DNA of 36,823 nucleotides from Chthonomonas calidirosea (GTDB lineage: Bacteria; Armatimonadota; Chthonomonadetes; Chthonomonadales; Chthonomonadaceae): contig CAMCUQ010000015.1 in the NCBI GenBank assembly GCA_945878775.1, positions 1 to 36,823 of the forward strand. The letters are read 5' to 3'. A program made the position numbers and the translations under genes. The notes beneath the pieces were generated by a model. It was not told the DNA's origin. It ran no database searches and saw nothing but the letters and a program-made list of their open reading frames with translations. Of the stretch, positions 15,811-23,112 are shown one piece after another. Position 1 is the first letter of the stretch. Each line of letters begins with the position of its first letter.

Positions 15811-17076
15811 CTACTCGTGGCGCAGAGCGGTGATAGGGTCTAGGCTAGAGGCACGTATTGCCGGATAGACTCCAAAAACGATACCGACGCCCGCTGAGAA
15901 GGCAAAGGAGAGCATACTCACGGTTGGCGAAATGTAGACAGCGAGTCCCTTTGCGCCTGTTTGTGGGTCTTCCATGGCGGGTATGAATCGGGTAATGTAG
16001 CCGACTGTGTAGGCGAATCCTGCGCCGAGCAGTAACCCTATGATACCTCCCGTCGCGGAGACTGTGGCAGACTCGATCAGAAATTGGAGCAAAATGTCTT
16101 TTCTTTTTGCACCAACCGCTTTGCGGATACCGATTTCGCGGGTTCGTTCGGTGACGGAGACGAGCATAATGTTCATGATTCCGATACCGCCCACCAGTAA
16201 GGCAAGTCCGGCTATGGAGCCTAGCACGACACCAAATACGGCGAGGATTTTGTTGATGCTGGCAAGGATGTTCTCTTGACTGTCAACATGGAATCCGGGC
16301 AGGTTTTTGTAGCGTCGCATGAGCAGTTGCCAGACCTGCTCCATCGCCTCATTGATCTTTTTGGGGTCTTTTGGCTCTGCCCAAATGACGCCCACAAGTT
16401 CGCGTCCAATATAGCGTTTTTGAACGGTCGTGAGAGGCACAAATACGTTCTTGTCGGCATCACCCTCTAAGGAACGCCCTTTTGGCGCGATAAGCCCTAC
16501 GACGGTGAGTGAGACACCGTTGACGCTGATCTCTTTGCCAAGGGGGTCTTCGTCCTTGAAGAGTTCCTTTCGGACTTTTTCTCCAATGACGCAGACCTTT
16601 GCCCAAGTTGTCATATCTTGTTCGGAGATGAAACGCCCCCGTGCAAGGCTTACGTTTCGTAGGCGTTCGTAGGCGGGTTGCACGCCATTGGGGTTGATTT
16701 CGGTCTCTTTATCACGGTATTTCCCAACAAAGGTGGAACCAGAATTAGGACCCTGATTGATGGGTAGTTCTGCGGAGAGTGCTTTAATGAGACTGCATTC
16801 GTTTAGAATGGCGCGAACATCGTCCATTTTCATGGCGTCGATACGGCGGGTTGTCTTGTTGCGGTCCTTTGCATCGAGCTGATAGAAGATGATAACCAGA
16901 CTCGAACCAAGGCGATTGAACTCGGAGGTGACGCGCTCCGAGGCTCCTTGTACAATGGCAACCATGACGATGACTGCACCGACACCAATAATGACCCCAA
17001 GCATCGTAAGGGCAGAGCGAAGTTTGTTGGCACGCAGATTCGCAAGTGCCATCTGGATAGCATACCAGAAGTTCAT
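15811..17076 (-). CDS. MacB-like ABC transporter permease (FtsX family, no ATPase domain)
   Basis: A 421-residue inner-membrane permease with the MacB layout: a first helix near residues 20-45 (LTMLGVIIGVGAVIVMVAIVQGA), a large periplasmic MacB_PCD domain (about 50-270), then three helices and the family ending YPAIRASSLDPITALRHE. GIMNIMLVSVTERTREIGIRKAVGA is the classical cytoplasmic coupling motif. Unlike E. coli MacB there is no N-terminal nucleotide-binding domain, so a separate ATPase is needed, and none lies nearby. It starts 19 bases after the MacA-like adaptor gene with GGGAGAGG as ribosome site. Together they would couple ATP hydrolysis to export through an outer-membrane channel, substrate unknown. 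Confidence 0.9.
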   Translation of the reverse strand: MNFWYAIQMALANLRANKLRSALTMLGVIIGVGAVIVMVAIVQGASERVTSEFNRLGSSLVIIFYQLDAKDRNKTTRRIDAMKMDDVRAILNECSLIKALSAELPINQGPNSGSTFVGKYRDKETEINPNGVQPAYERLRNVSLARGRFISEQDMTTWAKVCVIGEKVRKELFKDEDPLGKEISVNGVSLTVVGLIAPKGRSLEGDADKNVFVPLTTVQKRYIGRELVGVIWAEPKDPKKINEAMEQVWQLLMRRYKNLPGFHVDSQENILASINKILAVFGVVLGSIAGLALLVGGIGIMNIMLVSVTERTREIGIRKAVGAKRKDILLQFLIESATVSATGGIIGLLLGAGFAYTVGYITRFIPAMEDPQTGAKGLAVYISPTVSMLSFAFSAGVGIVFGVYPAIRASSLDPITALRHE

Positions 17077-17095
17077 GGGCTACGCCTCTCCCTTT

Positions 17096-18835
17096 CTAAG
17101 GTCCATTGATATCAATGGCTTTGCGCTCTGGTCCCGTGAAGGCGTTGGGGCGCACTTTCTCACCCTCTTTAACCCCCTCCGCGAGTTCCACAAAATCATC
17201 ACCCTTAAGACCCACCTTCACTTTACGTGCTGTGGTAGTCTCTTTCTTTTCTCCGTTTACCGTGGAATCTGTGACGATCTGTACCGTTGCATCTGCGCCT
17301 TCGCCCTGAATACAGTTTATGGGTATGCGTAGTACCCCTTTGTTTCTGGAGACGATGATCGCGCATCTAGCACTCATGCCAGGCTTCAAAAGATTATTCG
17401 GTACATCAATCTGAATCTCTACCAGAAAGCGAATGACCTGCCCTGTGTTATTTAGGAGGCTCCCTCTGCTTCCCGAATCGCCCGTGCTACCTGCCGTGAG
17501 GGAAGCGGGCGAGATTTTGCGTATCTTGCTAGGGAACATGGCTCCCTTGGAGGCGTCTATGGATACTTCGGTGTAGGTTCCCAATTTCAGTTTGCCAATA
17601 TCGACTTCGTTGACATTGATCTTGACGAGCATGACTCCGAGATCGGCTATCTGAAAGACGGGGGTTCCCGACGAGAACGAGGAGATGGCGGAGGTGATGA
17701 GTTCTCCCTCTTCGACATAGCGCTTGGTTACCACACCGTTCATCGAGGCGTACAGTGTGGTGTCGTTCTTCCTCACGAGAAGTTCGTCAAGTTGGCTCTT
17801 AATTTGATTGACTTGCGCCTTCGCCGCAATGGACTCGTCAAAGCGGACTTTATCCTGCGTCCGCCCCGATTTTGCCGATTCGTATTGTGCGAGGGATTGC
17901 GCGAGGTTGGCTTTTGCGTTCTCAACTTCACGTAACCGGGTGACAGGGAGGGTGCTCACTTTCGCCTGAACGAGTTGTGCTTCCATCTGTCTTACCTGAC
18001 TTTTGGCACTTGCTATCTGACTTTGGGCATTGGTAATCTCGATAGCGTTCGTCTGTTCAATGCGATCCAAACGTTGGCGTGTCTCACGGACTTGTGCCTC
18101 GGCAAGTTTTAGCTCCGTGTCCGCGTTATCGACAAGTTGTTGAGCAACAAACCCTTTATCAAGGAGTAGCTGTTGCCGTTCAAGATTGCGCTTTTGGTTC
18201 TTCGCCGTTGCAACGGCGCGATCATAGGCGGCTTGTGTGTTTACCACGTTCTGCGGATGGGTGCTCTCTTTGAGGAGTCGCATATTGTCCATCTGCACGC
18301 GAAGACTTGCCTGCGCCGCTTCGAGATTTGCCTCTACGATCTCTATCGCCTTTTTGGTCAGTTCGGGTTGTGCTTGTGCCTCTGTTAGGGTGTTGCTGAG
18401 GCGAGATCGTGCCGCTTCCACTGCCTGAGCAAACTGTTGAATGCTAGTTCGAGTCTGATCGGTTTGAAAGATCGTACTCTTTTGTGCTGCCGCGAGGCGT
18501 GCCTCCGCTCCTGCTAGTTGGGCTTGGAGTGCCGCGAGTTGGGTATTGATCTCTTGGGGGTCTATTGTGGCGAGAGGTTGCCCAATCTTCACGGTATCCC
18601 CTTCATCGACGAGGAGTTTTAGCACCCGTCCGCCCGCTTTAGACTTGACCTCGACTTTGCGGAGTGGCTCAATGGTTCCGTTTTCGACGACCTTAATTTC
18701 GACGTCGCCCTTTTGTACGATTTCCACTCGCTCCGCTTTTGGCTTCGGCTTGAAGTTCTTTATACCGACTGCAATACCAACTCCTAGCAGGATGATGGGT
18801 ATTGAGCAGCCAATAACTACACGTTTTTTGACCAT
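17096..18835 (-). CDS. MacA/HlyD-like periplasmic adaptor subunit
   Basis: A 579-residue membrane-anchored adaptor of the RND/MFP family. A single N-terminal helix (VVIGCSIPIILLGVGIAVGI) leads to the lipoyl half-motif (VEIVQKGDVEIKVVENGTIEP), a very long alpha-helical hairpin rich in Gln, Ala and Leu (about 100-345), the second lipoyl half (LYASMNGVVTKRYVEEGELI) and beta-barrel and membrane-proximal domains ending near 570. It is longer than the roughly 370 residues of E. coli MacA because of the extended coiled coil. It bridges the MacB-like permease to an outer-membrane factor. No outer-membrane protein gene is present in the window. Ribosome site and start at 18835 are weak but the N-terminus fits the family. 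Confidence 0.88.
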   Translation of the reverse strand: MVKKRVVIGCSIPIILLGVGIAVGIKNFKPKPKAERVEIVQKGDVEIKVVENGTIEPLRKVEVKSKAGGRVLKLLVDEGDTVKIGQPLATIDPQEINTQLAALQAQLAGAEARLAAAQKSTIFQTDQTRTSIQQFAQAVEAARSRLSNTLTEAQAQPELTKKAIEIVEANLEAAQASLRVQMDNMRLLKESTHPQNVVNTQAAYDRAVATAKNQKRNLERQQLLLDKGFVAQQLVDNADTELKLAEAQVRETRQRLDRIEQTNAIEITNAQSQIASAKSQVRQMEAQLVQAKVSTLPVTRLREVENAKANLAQSLAQYESAKSGRTQDKVRFDESIAAKAQVNQIKSQLDELLVRKNDTTLYASMNGVVTKRYVEEGELITSAISSFSSGTPVFQIADLGVMLVKINVNEVDIGKLKLGTYTEVSIDASKGAMFPSKIRKISPASLTAGSTGDSGSRGSLLNNTGQVIRFLVEIQIDVPNNLLKPGMSARCAIIVSRNKGVLRIPINCIQGEGADATVQIVTDSTVNGEKKETTTARKVKVGLKGDDFVELAEGVKEGEKVRPNAFTGPERKAIDINGP

Positions 18836-18939
18836 CTATTCGTCTTCTCTCTCTCGTTCAGGATGGATTTTCCGTACATTTTACGCATAAGTGCCTATTG
18901 TCGTTTCAATAGTTTGAGGTTTCGGTAACATAAACAGAC

Positions 18940-18996
18940 AAATATCTGCCCTAATCTTGAATTCTGAGATAAAAAAGAAGAATAGGGCAGATATTT
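18940..18996 (-). terminator. Stem-loop after the DUF3500 gene
   Basis: AAATATCTGCCCTA (18940-18953) pairs perfectly with TAGGGCAGATATTT (18983-18996), 14 bp, with a 29-base loop. It follows the DUF3500 stop codon on the minus strand, and the stem itself ends in TTT. Likely terminator, separating it from the MacA gene. Confidence 0.65.
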
Positions 18997-19017
18997 AAGA
19001 TAGAACGAAGGAGCAGG

Positions 19018-20085
19018 CTAGTGCGAATGCTCCTCTTCAGGGTCGTGGTGGTGTCCGTCCTTGTGGTGCAACTTTTGATAGTGTGCGGCAAGGAGGTCTG
19101 CGCCCCAATCGTTCTTAAAGTCACGCCATACAGCATGAATATGGTTGTTGCTATTTTGGGTATTGTCGAACTCAATGAGGAAGGTTGTGCCTTGCACGCG
19201 GTAGTAGGTTCCCACACCGCGCTCTGTTCCGCCCATCCACGCGAAGACCACTTTGTCTAGCCCCGCTTTGCGAACTTTTTCAAGCCTTTGCTTTGCGATT
19301 GCAGGGTTTTGGGTGGTGGCATACTCTTGAATCAGCGCGATGAGAATACCCTGTTGTTCTTTGGTGAGTGCAGTATAGTGCACCCCTTTGGAGTCCAGAA
19401 TGTCGGCTTGACGTTGTGCCGCCGTGATGATGTCGGGGGGGGCGGTTTCACTGAGAATAGCCTCCTTACGCTGTTCTGGCGAAAGAGAGCGTACCAGCTC
19501 TAGCCCTAAGTCCTCCTCTTTGTGTAGGACACGACGCCCTTTAAGCGGTCCAAATCGTACCTCTGCCGGGTTTGTTCCCAAAAACTGCGGACTACTGGCG
19601 ATAACACGCCCTTGAATGACCGTCCAGTTTAAGGAGATATGATGCCCCTCAAAACGCCAGCCCCAAACCCCAGAATCGGTGGGTTCGCCAAAAAGGGAGA
19701 CATAATAGAGATCGGGATCGCGTGTGGGACCCGTACCCTTTTCCATCTCCTTTAGTACGCCTTCGAGTTCGCGAATCTGGCTAACCTTTTCCATTCCGCG
19801 CACGCTCAAGCCCGCTTTGAGGAGCTGTTGGGCAGCCGTTTGTTGTGCCTCGTTCATCTCCTTGAACGGCATCCCTTTCCTTGCTCGTGGGATGTAGTGC
19901 CAGTTTAGACGCTCTTCCGAGTTAAACTCTAGGAGTGCCTTGTGCTTTTGCTCCTCGGATAAGGATTGCAAAAAATTCTGTGCAAGTCGATGCATTTTCT
20001 CCTCCCGTGCTAGGCATAGTGTTGGTTGTGTGCTCGGAGCGTTTAGAAGCGTCATTCCGAGGACGCAGTAGATCAACCGCAACAT
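19018..20085 (-). CDS. DUF3500 family protein with His-rich tail
   Basis: A 355-residue protein with an N-terminal hydrophobic signal-like segment (MLRLIYCVLGMTLLNA) and therefore probably exported. The body matches DUF3500: FGEPTDSGVWGWRFEGHHISLNWTV (given as FGEPTDSGVWGWRFEGHH and ISLNWTV), GPTRDPDLYY and FLIEFDNTQNSNNHIHAVWRD. The conserved His residues (EGHH, NNHIH) may bind a metal; that is inference. The tail HHKDGHHHDPEEEHSH is rich in His and acidic residues. The function of DUF3500 is not established. AAGGAG lies 11 bases before ATG 20085. The gene is divergent from the LolA-like operon. Confidence 0.88.
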   Translation of the reverse strand: MLRLIYCVLGMTLLNAPSTQPTLCLAREEKMHRLAQNFLQSLSEEQKHKALLEFNSEERLNWHYIPRARKGMPFKEMNEAQQTAAQQLLKAGLSVRGMEKVSQIRELEGVLKEMEKGTGPTRDPDLYYVSLFGEPTDSGVWGWRFEGHHISLNWTVIQGRVIASSPQFLGTNPAEVRFGPLKGRRVLHKEEDLGLELVRSLSPEQRKEAILSETAPPDIITAAQRQADILDSKGVHYTALTKEQQGILIALIQEYATTQNPAIAKQRLEKVRKAGLDKVVFAWMGGTERGVGTYYRVQGTTFLIEFDNTQNSNNHIHAVWRDFKNDWGADLLAAHYQKLHHKDGHHHDPEEEHSH

Positions 20086-20209
20086 AGACCGATTTTCTCC
20101 TTGATGTGGTATGGGGCAATGGTTCGCGAAAGAAGAATAATATTCCTGCGTGATTACGGATAAGGAACAAGAGAATACTCTTCGCCCCGTATGGTATACT
20201 TAACAAGGT

Positions 20210-20226
20210 GGCGGGAGTATCCCGCC
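20210..20226 (+). other. Short GC hairpin in the leader of the LolA-like operon
   Basis: GGCGGGA (20210-20216), a 3-base loop, then TCCCGCC (20220-20226). It lies just after TATACT (20195-20200), a possible -10 whose -35 is poor. It would sit near the mRNA 5' end, in the divergent region shared with the DUF3500 gene. Confidence 0.4.
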
Positions 20227-20296
20227 TCTAACCTTGAATCAGAAGCGTTTGCCGCCCCAATATCTAGGATGTGTGGGACGGCAAGGAGAACATGGT

Positions 20297-21106
20297 ATGC
20301 CTTTTCGAACCAACACGGTAGCAAAGTTGTCGCATGGTGGGCTATTGTTTGGAGCCACCGCCCTTGTTATGTCCACGAGTAGTGTTGCACGTGCCGAAGA
20401 CCCTACGAGCCTTATTCAGAAAACGGTTGCCCAATATAGCCAAGCAAAGGCGTACCAAGCCGTTTTGAAAATTACGCAAACGGGGAAAGATCAGGCGGGG
20501 AAACCTGGTGAAGTCGTCTCAAATCAGAGGGTGATTTTCAAAGCACCGAACTTTTTCTACTTTGAGACCAAGGCTTCAGGGAAAGGGGCGGCTTCAGATG
20601 CTGCAAAAGGCAACAGTATAATGGTTTCTGATGGCAAAACCTTGTACCAATACTTGCCCGCAATGAAGCAATATGTCAAGCAAGCTGCACCTCCCACTTT
20701 CTCAATGTTGCAGATCGTATCGAAACTTCTTCCTAGTACCGATAATTTTGTTCCCGATGGCACGACCATGGGGAACGTAGGTGGTCAGCCTGCCACTGTG
20801 ATTAAGATGAAGGCGATAATGCCCAATAACATTCCGGCAAATATCACTTCCGACCAGAAGAAACGCCTTGAGCAGTTGGTAAAGACCTCAAAACCTGTGA
20901 TTCTTTCACTGAGCAAGACGAACCATATCTTACGAATTGAGAGGCTCTTGGACGGTGGCAAATTGGATATCGTCTTCACCGGCGAGACATTCGCGCCAAA
21001 CATCGCGATGTCTATCTTCAAATTCACTCCTCCGGCGGGGGCAAAAGAGTACGTTCAACCCGCAGGGGGCGCACCGCCACAGCAGCCCGGAATTCGACGT
21101 CCATGA
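20297..21106 (+). CDS. LolA-like/DUF2092-type periplasmic protein
   Basis: A 269-residue protein. ATG 20297 has AAGGAGA 8 bases upstream and opens a clear signal peptide ending SSVARA|ED; the frame extends further upstream without a ribosome site. The mature part reads as the LolA/LolB beta-barrel type (QAYQ-like opening, YFETKASG, MVSDGKTLYQYLPAMKQYVKQ, LRIERLLDGGKLDIVFTGE), akin to outer-membrane lipoprotein carriers and DUF2092 proteins, which hold a lipid or hydrophobic ligand. The C-terminus is Pro-rich. It overlaps the next gene by 4 bases (ATGA), so translation is coupled. Its neighbour two genes on is an FtsX-type permease. A part in lipoprotein or lipid handling is inferred, not shown. 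Confidence 0.75.
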   Translation: MPFRTNTVAKLSHGGLLFGATALVMSTSSVARAEDPTSLIQKTVAQYSQAKAYQAVLKITQTGKDQAGKPGEVVSNQRVIFKAPNFFYFETKASGKGAASDAAKGNSIMVSDGKTLYQYLPAMKQYVKQAAPPTFSMLQIVSKLLPSTDNFVPDGTTMGNVGGQPATVIKMKAIMPNNIPANITSDQKKRLEQLVKTSKPVILSLSKTNHILRIERLLDGGKLDIVFTGETFAPNIAMSIFKFTPPAGAKEYVQPAGGAPPQQPGIRRP

Positions 21107-21753
21107 TCGAAAAGAGGCGGAATATCTATCTCGTTCGCCATGGCGTGACCGCTTGGAATCGTGAGATGCGGTTGCAAGGGCAGACGGATATTCCGCTTGA
21201 TGCGGAGGGAATGGCACAGGCGCAATGTGTAGCATTGCGCCTTGCCTCGCTTCCAAACCCTCCACAGGCACTCATTAGTAGCGACCTCACACGCGCAAAG
21301 CAGACGGCGCACGCCATTGCTGAGCAGTTGGGCTTGCCGGTACACGCGATGCCGGAGATTCGTGAAACCCATCTCGGCTATTGGGAAGGCTTGAACCAAG
21401 CTGAGATAATTGCCCGTGGGGAAGAGGATCAGCTTCGCAAGTACCAAGAGAATTCGTTTTTGCACCGTCCCCCCGGCGCAGAGGAGCTAGAATCGGCATG
21501 GGAGCGGATGATAAATGCCCTCGCTACGATAAAAGCCCAGTTTCCAACAGAGCATATCGCTATTGTGGGGCATGGTGGAAGCCTGCGTGTGTTGCTCTAC
21601 GATGCGCTTGGTGCGCCCGTCTCCTCTCTCAACAGAATTTGGCTTGCAAACGCCTCGCTCTCCATCATCGAAGAGCGATTTCGAGAGGGCAACCTCTTCA
21701 AGCGAGGTGTCTCTCTATTGAATGATGTGAGCCACCTTCAGAAAGCCGAGTGA
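21103..21753 (+). CDS. Histidine phosphatase family protein (phosphoglycerate mutase-like)
   Basis: A 216-residue cytoplasmic enzyme. The catalytic RHG motif is intact (LVRHGVTAWNR, phospho-acceptor His13), with Arg64 in SSDLTRAKQTA, acid Glu88 in IRETHLGYWEG and the second His157 in IVGHGGS. This pattern fits the broad-specificity branch (CobC/GpmB-like phosphatases) rather than a true phosphoglycerate mutase; the actual substrate cannot be told. Alpha-ribazole phosphatase is possible, but no cobalamin genes are near. It starts within the stop codon of the LolA-like gene and is followed 13 bases later by the permease gene. Confidence 0.9.
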   Translation: MIEKRRNIYLVRHGVTAWNREMRLQGQTDIPLDAEGMAQAQCVALRLASLPNPPQALISSDLTRAKQTAHAIAEQLGLPVHAMPEIRETHLGYWEGLNQAEIIARGEEDQLRKYQENSFLHRPPGAEELESAWERMINALATIKAQFPTEHIAIVGHGGSLRVLLYDALGAPVSSLNRIWLANASLSIIEERFREGNLFKRGVSLLNDVSHLQKAE

Positions 21754-21766
21754 CCTACGAGACCCT

Positions 21767-22900
21767 ATGCGCTCCATTCTTAGCCCCTTTTTGTACATCC
21801 GCCGTAACCCTGCAAAAGCACTCCCTGTCGCTATGGTTGTGATGCTCGCCGTGATGCTTGTCTATAGCGTAGTCACCCTCGTGCGCTCCGTAAACACCAC
21901 GATATTTACCCTTTATGGCTACAACCGTTATGTTGCAGGACTCACCCCTCGAAACGTGTTGAGCGTGGACCCAGACGAAATAAAGAGAGTCCGGAAGCTA
22001 GAGGGGCTTGGAATCCTGACCGAAACCCATAACTATACCGTACAGGTAAAGACTATTTTCGGCAAGATGTTTTTTCCGCTTTTTGGAGTGAATGCAGAGG
22101 TGCGGAAAGAGTTGATGAAACGCTGTGAGGTTCGGCTCAAAGAGGGGAGACTCCCCGAAGAGGGCAAGCCTGAGGCGGTGGTGTCGCTAGAGATAGTTCG
22201 GAATTTGGGGTTGAAGCTGGGAGACATTATTGCCAAGCCAGATTCAGAGGACAATTATGCGCCTGCACCTGTGAAACTTGTGGGCATTTTGGAAGGGAAT
22301 GTCTGGCTTGGCTTTATCTCAAAACAGTTTGTCGATGATAACTCGCCCTTTATTTTTGTGGGCTATATGGTTTTCGCTAAAGAGGGTTATCCGCAGGACA
22401 AGCTCGATTACGCGCTGAATCGTGTGGTGGACAAGGGGAAGGCACGCGTTTGGGTGTTTACCTCGCTTGTGAGAGAGGCTCAGACTTCGCTCTCAAACCT
22501 CTACTTGATTCTGAATATCGTCATTGGCACGATCATGATCGCTATCGCCTTTGTGTGCGCTCTGCTGTCCAACATCTACTTTACACAGAGATTACCGGAG
22601 ATCGCTACGTTGGCAGCAATTGGCTACACTCGGCAACAGTTGCTCGTTCGGGCAGTGGGGGAGACCTTGTATCTCTGCACCATAGGTTGGGCAATGGGTA
22701 TGATCGGCTCTTTGGCGTTTTTGAAACTCATCTATATTGTGTTGCTGGAGCCAAAAGGGCTTGTCCTCTCACTCTTTGAGTTTCCTTCTCTCTACTTTAC
22801 CGTTCCGTTGCCGATAACCATAGGGGTTGTCGCGTGGTTTACCTTGTCGTACCGTTTAAAACGCCTCGATCCCGTCTCGATTATTGAGCGACGGGCTTAA
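21767..22900 (+). CDS. FtsX-type ABC transporter permease
   Basis: A 377-residue inner-membrane protein with one N-terminal helix (AMVVMLAVMLVYSVVTLV), a periplasmic domain (about 50-240), then three helices near 250, 310 and 345, ending YRLKRLDPVSIIERRA, the FtsX/MacB family close. AAIGYTRQQLLVRAVGETL is the coupling-helix region. No ATPase or adaptor gene adjoins it. The gene is third in a run with the LolA-like protein and a phosphatase. LolC/E-type and MacB-type permeases share this fold; sequence alone does not choose between them. Confidence 0.85.
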   Translation: MRSILSPFLYIRRNPAKALPVAMVVMLAVMLVYSVVTLVRSVNTTIFTLYGYNRYVAGLTPRNVLSVDPDEIKRVRKLEGLGILTETHNYTVQVKTIFGKMFFPLFGVNAEVRKELMKRCEVRLKEGRLPEEGKPEAVVSLEIVRNLGLKLGDIIAKPDSEDNYAPAPVKLVGILEGNVWLGFISKQFVDDNSPFIFVGYMVFAKEGYPQDKLDYALNRVVDKGKARVWVFTSLVREAQTSLSNLYLILNIVIGTIMIAIAFVCALLSNIYFTQRLPEIATLAAIGYTRQQLLVRAVGETLYLCTIGWAMGMIGSLAFLKLIYIVLLEPKGLVLSLFEFPSLYFTVPLPITIGVVAWFTLSYRLKRLDPVSIIERRA

Positions 22901-22997
22901 TTTGGGGGCGAATTTGAGAAAAAGCGTGCAACTTAAGGAACCTGATCGCGACTAAAAGTGTAGAGAGAGATAGATTTTACTAAATAACTTCACGTTT

Positions 22998-23019
22998 GGG
23001 GAGTGATATTCCCCCTTTT
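22998..23019 (+). terminator. Weak terminator between permease and cytochrome-like gene
   Basis: GGGGA (22998-23002) pairs with TCCCC (23010-23014), followed by CTTTT. The stem is short. The remaining 190 bases between the two genes show no gene and no clear promoter. Confidence 0.4.
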
Positions 23020-23112
23020 ACCTAACTAGTACGCTCTGCTTCAACAGAATCAGGCAAGGCTATACTGAGTTGAGAAGGGGTCGAACATCTCCTTTTGGGA
23101 ATATACAACCGC

